Source of the DNA: Burkholderia sp. SRS-46 | GTDB lineage: Bacteria > Pseudomonadota > Gammaproteobacteria > Burkholderiales > Burkholderiaceae | Direction of reading: 5' to 3' | Assembly (NCBI RefSeq): GCF_004343775.1 | Contig: NZ_PTXL01000002.1 | Location: 744,001-808,000, forward strand | Length of the DNA: 64,000 nucleotides | Part shown: positions 37,036 through 45,494 of the stretch, in pieces | Numbering within the stretch: the stretch's first letter is position 1 | Layout: each line of letters begins with the position of its first letter | Notes under the pieces: model-generated | The model's database searches: none | What the model saw: only the letters and a program-made list of their open reading frames with translations | What the model was told of the DNA's origin: nothing | Program-made: the position numbers and the translations under genes

Positions 37036-37422
37036 ATGGCGCTCACCGATTCGATCGAACACAAGCTTGACCGTGGCCTGTCCGACATCCGTCGCACCGG
37101 CCGCCGTGTGGGACGCAGCACCCGGGCCGCCGCGCGCGACCTGCGCACGGATGTGCAGGACGATCTGCGCGAACTCGTCGACGAGCTCGACGATCTGCTG
37201 AAGCACGACGGCGACGGCGACATCGCCGCGTTGCGCAAGCGCGTGCAGTCGCGTCTCGACGAGGCGCGCAGCACGCTCGATCTCGCGTCGCATTCCGCAG
37301 CCGCCCGGCTGCGCGATTCGGCCGAACGCGTGTCGCAGGCCGTACACGACAACCCGTGGCAAACCGCGGGCGTGGTCGCCGGCCTCGCATTCGTCGCGGG
37401 CCTGCTGCTCGCCCGCCGCTGA
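37036..37422 (+). CDS. DUF883 (ElaB/YqjD-like) membrane-anchored protein
   Basis: 128 residues from the ATG at 37036, 9 bp after a perfect AAGGAGG. It is a long charged amphipathic helix (DLRTDVQDDLRELVDELDDLL) followed by a C-terminal transmembrane helix and terminal ARR. ElaB/YqjD proteins are tail-anchored in the inner membrane and, in E. coli, associate with ribosomes in stationary phase. A SYLF lipoprotein gene follows 48 bp downstream, so these are likely stress or stationary-phase genes. Confidence 0.88.
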   Translation: MALTDSIEHKLDRGLSDIRRTGRRVGRSTRAAARDLRTDVQDDLRELVDELDDLLKHDGDGDIAALRKRVQSRLDEARSTLDLASHSAAARLRDSAERVSQAVHDNPWQTAGVVAGLAFVAGLLLARR

Positions 37423-37470
37423 TCCCCCGGCTTCCCGCCGCGCTCACCCAGACAACGAAGGAGAACAGGC

Positions 37471-38055
37471 ATGCAAAAAACGCTCGTCATGAAAGCCGCC
37501 GCCGCCGTCGTGCTTGGCAGTCTCGCCCTCGCCGGCTGCACCACCACGCCCGACAAGAATCCGCCCGCCGCCGCGAGCGCGTCGAAGCGCGAATCGATCG
37601 ACGCGAGCGTGAACGCGACGCTGTCGCGCCTCTATTCGACGGTGCCGGGCTCGCGCGAACTGGTCGGGAAATCGCGCGGCTACCTCGTGTTCCCGAACGT
37701 GCTGCAGGCGGGCCTGATCATCGGCGGCCAGTCCGGCAACGGCGCGCTGCGCGTCGGCGGCAGCACCGTCGGCTACTACAACACGTCGTCGCTGTCGGTC
37801 GGCCTGCAGGCCGGCGCGCAATCGAAGGCGATCGTGTTCCTGTTCATGACACAGGATGCGCTCGACACGTTCCGCAAGCGGGACGGCTGGTCGGCCGGCG
37901 CCGACGCGTCGGTCGCGGTCGTCAAGGTGGGCGCGAACGGCGCGCTCGACACGACCACGGCCACCGCGCCGGTCCAGGTGCTGATACTGACCAACGCCGG
38001 CCTGATGGGCGACCTGTCGGTGAACGGCACGAAGGTCACCCGGCTCGATCTCTGA
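37471..38055 (+). CDS. YSC84/SYLF-domain lipoprotein
   Basis: 194 residues, with GAAGGAGAA upstream. The signal peptide ends in LAGC (lipobox Cys 23). The mature part contains the lipid-binding SYLF motifs SRGYLVFPNVLQAGLIIGGQSGNGAL and GLQAGAQSKAIVFLFMTQDALD. It resembles the B. pseudomallei outer-membrane lipoprotein of this family known as an antigen. It is predicted to be periplasmic and membrane-anchored, with phospholipid-binding ability. Confidence 0.9.
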   Translation: MQKTLVMKAAAAVVLGSLALAGCTTTPDKNPPAAASASKRESIDASVNATLSRLYSTVPGSRELVGKSRGYLVFPNVLQAGLIIGGQSGNGALRVGGSTVGYYNTSSLSVGLQAGAQSKAIVFLFMTQDALDTFRKRDGWSAGADASVAVVKVGANGALDTTTATAPVQVLILTNAGLMGDLSVNGTKVTRLDL

Positions 38056-38092
38056 CGCGGCACGGCCGTGCGCCGTGTCCGCTTTCCGGCAG

Positions 38093-38119
38093 CGCCGCGG
38101 CTTCGGCCGCGGCGTTTTT
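38093..38119 (+). terminator. Rho-independent terminator after the SYLF gene
   Basis: A perfect 9-bp stem CGCCGCGGC / GCCGCGGCG with a stable TTCG tetraloop followed by TTTTT, 38 bp past the stop codon. Confidence 0.92.
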
Positions 38120-38234
38120 GCGCGTGCGTCGCCCGCGGCACCTATGACTGACACGGCTTTGCGGGCATACTCCGGTTCGAGCCGTCCCGGCCACCCGCCG
38201 GGCTTCCAGATTTCATCCTCACGCGAATGCCACC

Positions 38235-39287
38235 ATGGTTAGCGGAAACGACCACCAAAAATTCTTCCACCTGCTGCTGTTCGTCGTCACCGCCGGACTC
38301 TGCTGGATCCTCACGCCGTTCTTCGGCGCCGTGTTCTGGGGCACCATCCTGGCGATCCTGTTCCAGCCCGTGCAGCGCTGGCTGGCCGCGCGCTTCGGCA
38401 AGCGGCGCAATCTCGCCGCACTCCTGACGATGACCCTGATCATCCTGATCGTGATCCTGCCGCTCGTGTTCGTCGCCGCGACGCTCGTGCAGGAAATCGC
38501 GTACGTGTACCAGGAGATCAAGACCGCGCAGCCGAACTACACGCAGTACTACCAGGACATCATCCACGCGCTGCCGGCGTCGATCCAGCGGCTGCTCGCG
38601 AAATACGGCCTGACCAACCTCCCCGGCATCCAGAGGAAGCTGACCGACGGCGCCGCGCAGATCAGCCAGTTCGTCGCGGCCCAGGCCTACGTGATCGGCC
38701 AGAACACGTTCCAGTTCGTGATCAGCTTCGGCGTAATGCTGTACATGGTGTTCTTCCTGCTGCGCGACGGCGGCGAGATCGGCCGCCGCGTGCGCCGCGC
38801 GCTGCCGCTCGACGACGAGCACAAGCACCTGCTGCTGTCGAAGTTCACGACGGTCGTGCGCGCGACCGTGAAGGGCAACATCGCGGTCGCGCTCGTGCAG
38901 GGCGCGCTCGGCGCGCTGATCTTCTGGATCCTCGGAATCGAGGGCGTGGTGCTGTGGGGCTCGCTGATGGCGTTCCTGTCGCTGCTGCCCGCGATCGGCG
39001 CGGGCCTCGTCTGGGTGCCGGCCGCGATCTATTTCCTGATGATCGACGAGATCTGGAAGTGCGTGATCCTCGTCGCGTTCTGCGTCGGCGTGATCGGGCT
39101 CGTCGACAACCTGCTGCGGCCGATCCTCGTCGGCAAGGACACCAAGATGCCCGACTGGGTGGTGCTGATCTCGACGCTCGGCGGGATGGCGCTGTTCGGC
39201 ATCAACGGCTTCGTGATCGGGCCGCTCATCGCCGCGCTGTTCATGGCGAGCTGGGACATCTACGCGCGCGGCGAACAGGGCGAATGA
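38235..39287 (+). CDS. AI-2E family (UPF0118/PerM) transporter
   Basis: 350 residues with about eight hydrophobic segments. The N-terminus has two closely spaced helices (LLLFVVTAGLCWILTPFFGAVFWG), and the C-terminal core contains the family motifs MAFLSLLPAIGAGLVWVPAA and LRPILVG, with FGINGFVIGPLIAALF at the end. Members include the TqsA autoinducer-2 exporter and many permeases of unknown cargo, so transport of AI-2 should not be assumed. Confidence 0.88.
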   Translation: MVSGNDHQKFFHLLLFVVTAGLCWILTPFFGAVFWGTILAILFQPVQRWLAARFGKRRNLAALLTMTLIILIVILPLVFVAATLVQEIAYVYQEIKTAQPNYTQYYQDIIHALPASIQRLLAKYGLTNLPGIQRKLTDGAAQISQFVAAQAYVIGQNTFQFVISFGVMLYMVFFLLRDGGEIGRRVRRALPLDDEHKHLLLSKFTTVVRATVKGNIAVALVQGALGALIFWILGIEGVVLWGSLMAFLSLLPAIGAGLVWVPAAIYFLMIDEIWKCVILVAFCVGVIGLVDNLLRPILVGKDTKMPDWVVLISTLGGMALFGINGFVIGPLIAALFMASWDIYARGEQGE

Positions 39288-39319
39288 CGCACGCAGCCCT
39301 CGGCGGGCTGCCCCCTCCA

Positions 39320-39856
39320 TCACGGATTGAGAATCTTCATCACGATCGGGCCGGCCGCGTGCGCATCCGACGCGGCAACCGTCAACGTTCCGCCATGCGG
39401 GCCGACGCGATACGCGCCATCCGCTCGCGGCGGCCCGTGCCGCTGACTGAGCGCATCGCGCCACGTCGCGCGAATTCCCGCCCCCTCCCGCAACCTCAGC
39501 GGCGCGCCATGCGCATCGGCGAGCACGACGCGCGCGCCCGGCAGGCGCCGGTCATGCGCATCGAACGTCACGTCCGCCGACGCGCCGCGCGCATCGTGAC
39601 GCACCGAGCCTGACGGCGCCACGAGCGTCACCTCGTATCGATCGACGAGCGCCCCCGAGAATCGCACCAGGCCACCCGCGGCATGCCGTTCCGCCGCGCA
39701 TGCGCCCGACGCCCCCATTGCGCCGAACGCCATGCACGCCACGGCCAGCATCGCCTGCCACGCGCGCGCGCCGCGCATCCTGTACGCAGCGCCATTGCGC
39801 ACCGCGCCCGTTGCATGCGCGATTGCCGTCGCCTTGCGCTGTCCTGTCGCCCGCAT
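39320..39856 (-). CDS. Small secreted protein of unknown function
   Basis: 178 residues from the ATG at 39856, seven bases after GGAGG. A long N-terminus is followed by a hydrophobic signal segment (MLAVACMAFGAMGASGACAA, ending near residue 55). The mature part is beta-rich (FSGALVDRYEVTLVAPSG, then GGTLTVAASDAHAAGPIVMKI). This is reminiscent of fimbrial or beta-sandwich proteins, but I cannot name a family. It stands alone between the AI-2E gene (convergent) and a reductase operon. Confidence 0.6.
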   Translation of the reverse strand: MRATGQRKATAIAHATGAVRNGAAYRMRGARAWQAMLAVACMAFGAMGASGACAAERHAAGGLVRFSGALVDRYEVTLVAPSGSVRHDARGASADVTFDAHDRRLPGARVVLADAHGAPLRLREGAGIRATWRDALSQRHGPPRADGAYRVGPHGGTLTVAASDAHAAGPIVMKILNP

Positions 39857-39962
39857 TCATCGCCCTCCTTCCGCCAACGCTTCGAAAACGGCGGCGCGAC
39901 GCTCGCGTCGTGCCGCCTCGTGTGTCGGCATTCACTGTAGGGAGATGCGGCGGGGCAAGATA

Positions 39963-40008
39963 TCGGACTAGTCCGAAAAACGGATTCGGGGCGTCAAACG
40001 ACGCCCCG
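39963..40008 (-). terminator. Tandem hairpins downstream of the reductase gene
   Basis: CGGGGCGTC-AAAC-GACGCCCCG (39987-40008) and a perfect palindrome TCGGACTAGTCCGA (39963-39976) lie 76-122 bp past the reductase stop. On the minus strand TTTTT occurs between them. They probably end the leftward transcript; the second may instead be a binding site for the next gene. Confidence 0.4.
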
Positions 40009-40084
40009 ATATGACACTGGCTGACATTCGATCGACCACGCGTGCCGACCCGATGACGGTACGCGCGCGCCGCCCCGCGCCCGC

Positions 40085-41101
40085 CTAAGCCTGCGGATCG
40101 ACCCGCAACACGAGCTTGCCGCGATGATCGCCGTCGAACAGGCGATTCAGCACGTCGGGCGCGTTTTCGAGCCCGTCCGCGACGGTCTCCTCGGCCTTGA
40201 GGCGGCCGTCCCGCAGCCAGCCGGCCAGCGTCTGCACGGCCTCGCGGCTGTTGCGATAGTCGAGGATCAGGAAGCCGCGCATCGTCAGCCGCTTCGAGAT
40301 CAGCACGCCGACGTCGTCGGCCGCGCGTCCGCTGTTGTAATTCGCGATCACGCCGCACAGCGCGACGCGCCCGCCGATCACCATCCGCGACAGCACCGCG
40401 CGCATCACTTCGCCGCCGACGTTCTCGAAGTTCACGTGCACGCCGTCCGGCGTCGCCGCCTTCAGCTGCTCGCGGAAATCGTCGGCCTTGTAGTCGACCG
40501 CCGCGTCGAAGCCGAGCGTCTCCGTCAGGTAGCGGCACTTGTCCTGCCCGCCGGCGATGCCGACCACGCGCGCGCCGTGGATCTTGCCGATCTGCCCGGC
40601 GATCGACCCGACCGAGCCGGCCGCGGCCGACACGACGAGCGTCTCGCCCGGCTGCACCGGCGCGATCTCGGTCAGGCCGTAATACGCGGTCAGCCCGCTC
40701 ATCCCGCACGCGCCGAGCAGCGTCGGCAGCGGCAGGCCCGACTGCGCGGGCAGCTTCACGAACTGCGCGGCCTGCTCGGCCGGCACGACCGCATAGTCCT
40801 GCCAGCCGACCAGCCCCTGCACGAGGTCGCCTTCCGCAAAACCCTCGGCACGCGACGCGACGACGCGGCCGATGCCGAGCGCGCGCATCACCGCGCCGAG
40901 CGCGACGGGCGGCAGGTACTGCGGCACGTCGCTCATCCACACGCGGTTGGTCGGATCCATCGACAGGTACAGCACGCGCACCAGGATCTCGCCGTCGGCG
41001 AGCGCCGGCACCGGCGTCTCGACCAGCGAGAAATGTTCGCGGCCGACACGCCCTTGCGGGCGCGTCTTCAGCAGCAGTTGACGATTGACAGGGGTCGACA
41101 C
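40085..41101 (-). CDS. NADP-dependent medium-chain oxidoreductase (CurA/leukotriene B4 dehydrogenase-like)
   Basis: 338 residues from the GTG at 41101, placed six bases after GGAGGAG; an ATG at 41116 overlaps that ribosome-binding site. It is zinc-free: no catalytic Cys/His set. The nucleotide site is in AAAGSVGSIAGQIGKIHGARVVGIAGGQDKC, and the family's PLGACGMSGLTAYYGL motif appears as TLLGACGMSGLTAYYGL. It likely reduces enones or 15-oxo lipids with NADPH. It follows an SDR gene in one operon. Confidence 0.9.
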   Translation of the reverse strand: MSTPVNRQLLLKTRPQGRVGREHFSLVETPVPALADGEILVRVLYLSMDPTNRVWMSDVPQYLPPVALGAVMRALGIGRVVASRAEGFAEGDLVQGLVGWQDYAVVPAEQAAQFVKLPAQSGLPLPTLLGACGMSGLTAYYGLTEIAPVQPGETLVVSAAAGSVGSIAGQIGKIHGARVVGIAGGQDKCRYLTETLGFDAAVDYKADDFREQLKAATPDGVHVNFENVGGEVMRAVLSRMVIGGRVALCGVIANYNSGRAADDVGVLISKRLTMRGFLILDYRNSREAVQTLAGWLRDGRLKAEETVADGLENAPDVLNRLFDGDHRGKLVLRVDPQA

Positions 41102-41165
41102 GATGTTCTCCTCCATGGATGTCTGGTCGGGCGCGACGCAGGCACGCCCGCACGAAGCGCGCGCG

Positions 41166-41954
41166 TCAGACCGCGCACATGCCGCCGTCGATCACGAGTT
41201 CGGCGGCGGTCACGAAGCGGCTCTCGTCGGACGCGAGATACACGGCCGCATGCGCGACGTCGTCCGGCTCGCCGAGCCGGCGCATCGGGATGCCGCGCGC
41301 GAGCCGGCGCGTCGCGTCGCGCTCGCCGAGCTGACGGAACAACGGCTCGACGATCCCCGTGCGGATGAATGCCGGATGAATCGAATTGCAGCGCACGTCG
41401 AGTTCCCTGCGCGCGCAATCGATCGCGATCGACTTGGTCAGCGACGCGACCGCCGCCTTCGATGCGTTGTACGCGGTGAACTCGGGTTCGACCTTGAACG
41501 CGGCCACCGACGAGATGTTGATGATCGATGCGGGCCGGCTCGCGCTCAGGTACGGCAGCGCATGCTTGCAGCCGAGCACGATGCTTTCCACGTTGATCTC
41601 CATCACGCGCCGCCATTCCGGCAGCTCGAGCTGTTCGAGCGCGCCGATCGAGCCGACGCCCGCGTTGTTGACGAGCACCGACAGGCCGCCCATCGCGTCG
41701 TTCGCCTGCGCGAGCAGCGCCTGCCAGCGCGCGTCGTCGCGCACGTCCTGCGTCGCGGCGAACGCGACCGGCGCCGCATGGCCGGCGTTCAGCTCCTGCG
41801 CGAACGCGTCGAGCACCGCCGCATCGGCGACGTCCGTCAGGAACACCCGCGCGCCCTGCTCGACCATGCGGCGCGCGATCGCGCGGCCGAGGCCGCCCGC
41901 GGCGCCGGTGATGTACGCGCACTTGCCCGTGAGACGTGAAGAAACCCCTGTCAT
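41166..41954 (-). CDS. Short-chain dehydrogenase/reductase
   Basis: 262 residues with CAGGAGCGG upstream. Classical SDR: cofactor site [21 protein letters not shown], catalytic Ser in INISSVAAF and the YxxxK active site in YNASKAAV, ending in a typical VIDGGMCAV. Asp after the second strand (FLTDVAD) predicts NAD(H). The gap to the reductase gene is 64 bp. Substrate unknown. Confidence 0.92.
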   Translation of the reverse strand: MTGVSSRLTGKCAYITGAAGGLGRAIARRMVEQGARVFLTDVADAAVLDAFAQELNAGHAAPVAFAATQDVRDDARWQALLAQANDAMGGLSVLVNNAGVGSIGALEQLELPEWRRVMEINVESIVLGCKHALPYLSASRPASIINISSVAAFKVEPEFTAYNASKAAVASLTKSIAIDCARRELDVRCNSIHPAFIRTGIVEPLFRQLGERDATRRLARGIPMRRLGEPDDVAHAAVYLASDESRFVTAAELVIDGGMCAV

Positions 41955-42116
41955 CTGTCCCGCTCCTGTAATTGATTCGACGCCGCGGCAACCGCTGCGC
42001 GCGGCCGGTATCCGGCAGCCGACGCCCGAACAGCGTACGCGAATGCCGTCGATCGATGAAATGAATATTCGTTATGGCCGGTCATAGGCCGCGCTGATGA
42101 CCGGCGCCCGCGCGCG

Positions 42117-43433
42117 TCACCCGATCACGCCGGTGATCAGCAACAGGTTCGTGCCGGTGATGACCGCGAACAGCGCCCACGCGGCGGCCTGCATCCACGG
42201 GCCGATCGCGTGCTCGCCCATCGCGTTGCGATCGCTGACCGAGCGGATCAGCGGCCACATCGCGAACGGCAGCTGCAGGCTCAGCAGCACCTGGCTCCAC
42301 ACGAGCAGCTGGCCGACCGCGCCATCGCCGAGCCACAGCACGCCGATCAGCGCGGGCACCAGCGCGAGCGCGCGCGTGATCAGCCGGCGCTGGTAGCACG
42401 GGATCTTCATGTGCAGGAAGCCGTCCATGATCACCTGGCCGGCGATCGTGCCGGTCAGCGTCGAGCTCTGCCCGGATGCGAGCAGCGCGACGCCGAACAG
42501 CAGCGCGGCCGCCCCGCCGGCGATCGGCGTGATCAGCCGGTACGCCTGCTCGATGTCGGTCACGCTGGTCTGGCCGGTGGCGTGGAACGCCGCGCCCGCG
42601 AGGATCAGGATCGCCGCGTTGACGAGCATCGCGACGAACAGCGACACGAAGGTATCGATGCGCACCAGCGCGAGCGTGTCGCGAATCATGCCGCGCGCGC
42701 CGCCGACCACGCGCCGCGTCTGCACGACCGACGAATGCAGGTACAGGTTGTGCGGCATGATCGTCGCGCCGACGATGCCGAGCGCGAGCACGATCGCGTC
42801 CTTGCGGTCGTGGCCGGGGTCGCCCGGCACGAGGCCCCTGGCCACCGCGTGCCAGTCGGGCGGCATCATCGCGACCTGCGCGACGAAGCAGAACGCCATC
42901 GTGCCGATCAGCCCGAGCACGATCGCCTCGATCTGCCGGAAGCCCTTGCCCTGCAGGCCGAGCACGATCATCGTGTCGAGCGCGGTCAGGACGATGCCCC
43001 ACGCGACCGGCACGCCGAGCAGCAGCTTGAACGCGAGCGCGCAGCCGAGCACTTCGGCGATGTCGCACGCGATGATCGACACTTCGGCGGTGACCCACTG
43101 GACCACCCGGCCGAACGGCCCGTAGCGGTCGTAGCTGGCCTGCGCGAGATCCTTCCCGGCGACGAGGCCGAGGCGCGCGGCGAGCATCTGCAGGAAGATC
43201 GCGGCGAGGCTGGAGCACGCGACGACCCACAGCAGCGCATAGCCGAACTGCGAGCCGGCCTGGATGTCGGTGGCCCAGTTGCCGGGATCCATGTAGCCGA
43301 TCGCAACCAGCAGGCCCGGGCCGAAGAAGCGCCTGAGCTTCGCGCGGCGGGACGCGGCGGCGTCGATCGTGATGCTGCCCTTCACTTCCGACGGGCAGAA
43401 GGGGGCGGTGGCGGTGGTGGGGAGGAGGGGCAT
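42117..43433 (-). CDS. mntH: Nramp-family divalent metal transporter MntH
   Basis: 438 residues from the ATG at 43433. Eleven hydrophobic helices with the signature metal-binding motif DPGNWATDI in helix 1 and MPHNLYLHSS in helix 6 (Asp, Asn and Met ligands). It imports Mn2+ (and other divalent ions) with protons. No MntR/Fur box was recognised upstream within the short gap. It separates the reductase operon from EPS-II and does not obviously belong to either. Confidence 0.93.
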   Translation of the reverse strand: MPLLPTTATAPFCPSEVKGSITIDAAASRRAKLRRFFGPGLLVAIGYMDPGNWATDIQAGSQFGYALLWVVACSSLAAIFLQMLAARLGLVAGKDLAQASYDRYGPFGRVVQWVTAEVSIIACDIAEVLGCALAFKLLLGVPVAWGIVLTALDTMIVLGLQGKGFRQIEAIVLGLIGTMAFCFVAQVAMMPPDWHAVARGLVPGDPGHDRKDAIVLALGIVGATIMPHNLYLHSSVVQTRRVVGGARGMIRDTLALVRIDTFVSLFVAMLVNAAILILAGAAFHATGQTSVTDIEQAYRLITPIAGGAAALLFGVALLASGQSSTLTGTIAGQVIMDGFLHMKIPCYQRRLITRALALVPALIGVLWLGDGAVGQLLVWSQVLLSLQLPFAMWPLIRSVSDRNAMGEHAIGPWMQAAAWALFAVITGTNLLLITGVIG

Positions 43434-43564
43434 GGCGACACGCGGGCGGCTTCGATTCCGGGATTGTACGGCTACCCGTGCGGCATCTCGTCCGCTCGCG
43501 TCGCGCTGCGCCGAGGCCGGCGCAACCTTGCCTCGAAGGCGGTCGCGCCGGCGCGTGCATCGCG

Positions 43565-44374
43565 CTAGCGGCCGCCCTTCTTGGCCGCCACCGACACCTC
43601 GCCGAAATACAGCTGGATGAAATCGACATCCGTCGGCTCGTGCAGCCAGCCCGGCTTGTAGACGCCGAACTTGAGGTACGGATACAGATCGCCGGGATAC
43701 GCATTCGGCAGCCCGTCGCCGCTGAACTGCATCACCCCGTTCTTCCAGAGCCGCGTGACGGCCGTCCGGCCGCTCGCATCCGGCGCATACTGCAGCGCCC
43801 AGTCGACCCATTTGCCGCGATCGTCGGCCGCGCAGCACATCCGGATGCCCGAGCCGTGCGTGGTATTCGCGCCTCCGCGCACGGACAGCGTGTAGTCCGC
43901 GCCGGTCAAGGTCAGCATGAACGGCGGCGGGCCGCTGAGCCCGCTCTGGTGGATCTGCGTGATGATCTCCATCTGCTTGAGATCGAACGTGAAATTGCGC
44001 GGCAGGAAGGTTCGCCAGCGAATCAGATACTCACGCCCGGGCGACAGGTAAACGTCTCGCGGCAACGTGAACTCGGCGCGCGGCGACCCGTTGGCCACTC
44101 TCGAGAAATTCTCGCTGCGGCGCATTTCCACGCGAATCGCCCGCCGCCCGGGCGCCACGGGATCGTTGGTTGCCGTTACATCGGTCGGACTCGCCGCCTG
44201 AATCAGCAGATCGCCGAACCCGGTGCGATAGTCGGTCGAATAGACGGGGCGATAGGCCCCCACGCGCAGGTCGTTCGACGAATCCGCCGCATGGGCCGTG
44301 GACAACACGCACGCCAGGCCGAGCACGGATGCCGCGCGTCGAAACCGGAAAGGCTTTCCGTTCTTGTCGTTCAT
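43565..44374 (-). CDS. Secreted polysaccharide lyase (PF14099-type, glucuronan/heparinase I-like fold)
   Basis: 269 residues. A signal peptide ends at AHA near residue 29. The mature protein resembles jelly-roll lyases: RRAIRVEMRRSENFSR, PRAEFTLPRDVYLSPGREYLIRWRTFLP, then QMEIITQIHQSG and YLKFGVYKPGWL near the end. Related lyases cleave uronic-acid polymers by beta-elimination. It is the last gene of EPS-II, 103 bp after the last glycosyltransferase. It therefore most likely trims or releases the EPS-II polymer in the periplasm or outside, as alginate and xanthan-type loci do. Substrate unproven. Confidence 0.75.
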   Translation of the reverse strand: MNDKNGKPFRFRRAASVLGLACVLSTAHAADSSNDLRVGAYRPVYSTDYRTGFGDLLIQAASPTDVTATNDPVAPGRRAIRVEMRRSENFSRVANGSPRAEFTLPRDVYLSPGREYLIRWRTFLPRNFTFDLKQMEIITQIHQSGLSGPPPFMLTLTGADYTLSVRGGANTTHGSGIRMCCAADDRGKWVDWALQYAPDASGRTAVTRLWKNGVMQFSGDGLPNAYPGDLYPYLKFGVYKPGWLHEPTDVDFIQLYFGEVSVAAKKGGR

Positions 44375-44477
44375 TTATTGCCTCCGATGGATAAACCTCG
44401 ACACCACTCAACATCGACCTGGCGGCCGATCGCGTGACGCGGTTCCCGCAGGCATGCCGCTCGGAACCGCACCCCCG

Positions 44478-44963
44478 TCACTGCGAATCCACCCAGGTCG
44501 CCAGCTTCTTGACGAGATCGAGCGAGCGTTCGCTGTCGGGTTCGAGATACGCGCTGTCCGACTCCCGGAGCGCGGCCTCGACGACGGTCGCGAAATCGCC
44601 GTCGCGCCAGCATACGTGCATGCCGCGCAGCCCGTCCAGGCTGTGCGCCGTATCGACTTGATGGTCATTCCGGTGTTCGTTCAGGCGATGCTGACGGGGC
44701 ACGACGACGATCGGCTTGCGCAGCCGTCGCGCGGTCAGGATGCTGCCCATTCCTGCATGCGAGATGATCAGCGTCGCGCTCGCAGACAATGCGTCGATCT
44801 CCTCTTTCGACAGGAACGCGCGATGCTTCATGTTTTTCGGAATATAGGCGCCATCGCAAGTCTGCGCATAGAGATTGGCATTCGGATGATCCGCGGCCCA
44901 TGCATCGGCGAGCCGGATCAATCGATCAAACGGTTTTTGCGTGCCAACGGTCAGCAAAATCAT
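44478..44963 (-). CDS. EPS-II glycosyltransferase catalytic subunit (PssE/Cps14G/Alg13-like)
   Basis: 161 residues from the ATG at 44963, overlapping the preceding gene (ATGA). It is the C-terminal half of a GT-B enzyme: MILLTVGTQKPFDRLIRL, then the UDP-sugar-binding ATLIISHAGMGSILTARRLRKPIVVVPRQHRLNEHRNDHQ. In yeast Alg13/Alg14 and streptococcal Cps14G/F this half needs a membrane-anchoring partner, encoded immediately upstream here. It probably transfers the second sugar (often Gal or GlcA) of the repeat unit. Confidence 0.88.
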   Translation of the reverse strand: MILLTVGTQKPFDRLIRLADAWAADHPNANLYAQTCDGAYIPKNMKHRAFLSKEEIDALSASATLIISHAGMGSILTARRLRKPIVVVPRQHRLNEHRNDHQVDTAHSLDGLRGMHVCWRDGDFATVVEAALRESDSAYLEPDSERSLDLVKKLATWVDSQ

Positions 44964-45403
44964 ATTACGCCTCCCCAATACCGCACACGCGGGGTTTCCA
45001 GATGCCGCCATTGGGTCAGGGTTTCGCTCGCGAAATGGCGTGCGATACGCCCGGACAGCGACAATCGGGCCGAATTCGCGATGCTGTCGATCCAGACCGT
45101 CTTCGCGCCCAGCATCCTGCCAAACACGACCGCGAACAGCCCGGGCGCGGCGCCGGTCGACACCACGATGTCGGGCCGCTCGACCGCCAGGATCTTCATC
45201 ACCTGACAGGCGAGCCCGGCCAGCTTGACCGGGGTCTGCTTGTTGGCGTCGATCAGCCGGTAGCCGTCGTTGCCGGCCTGCAGTTCCTTGTTGCCGGATA
45301 CGGCCCAGACGACCTCGTGGTCGGAAAATGCAGACACCATTAGCGACAACTGGACGTAATGCCCGCCATTGGAACATGCCAGCAGTATTTTCTTTTTCAT
45401 CAT
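44960..45403 (-). CDS. EPS-II glycosyltransferase partner subunit (PssD/Cps14F/Alg14-like)
   Basis: 147 residues from 45403 (or the next codon, 45400), with a G-rich ribosome-binding site. N-terminal ILLACSNGGHYVQLSLM, a hydrophobic segment and the Alg14-like VSTGAAPGLFAVVFGRMLGAKTVWIDSIA. These proteins anchor the catalytic Alg13-like subunit to the membrane and help bind the lipid acceptor. The ATGA overlap with the partner gene ensures coupled synthesis. Confidence 0.88.
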   Translation of the reverse strand: MMKKKILLACSNGGHYVQLSLMVSAFSDHEVVWAVSGNKELQAGNDGYRLIDANKQTPVKLAGLACQVMKILAVERPDIVVSTGAAPGLFAVVFGRMLGAKTVWIDSIANSARLSLSGRIARHFASETLTQWRHLETPRVRYWGGVI

Positions 45404-45494
45404 CAGCCCCCCATCCTCGATACTCCCCCGATACACCTCATTCGACGTCCGCACGGCCCGCGCACATGCCATGCATGTCATGCACGACCCCGCG

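Noticed and set aside
44930..44960. Sigma-54-like TTGGCACGC on the minus strand
   Set aside because: It lies inside a glycosyltransferase gene and has no GC element 10 bp downstream.
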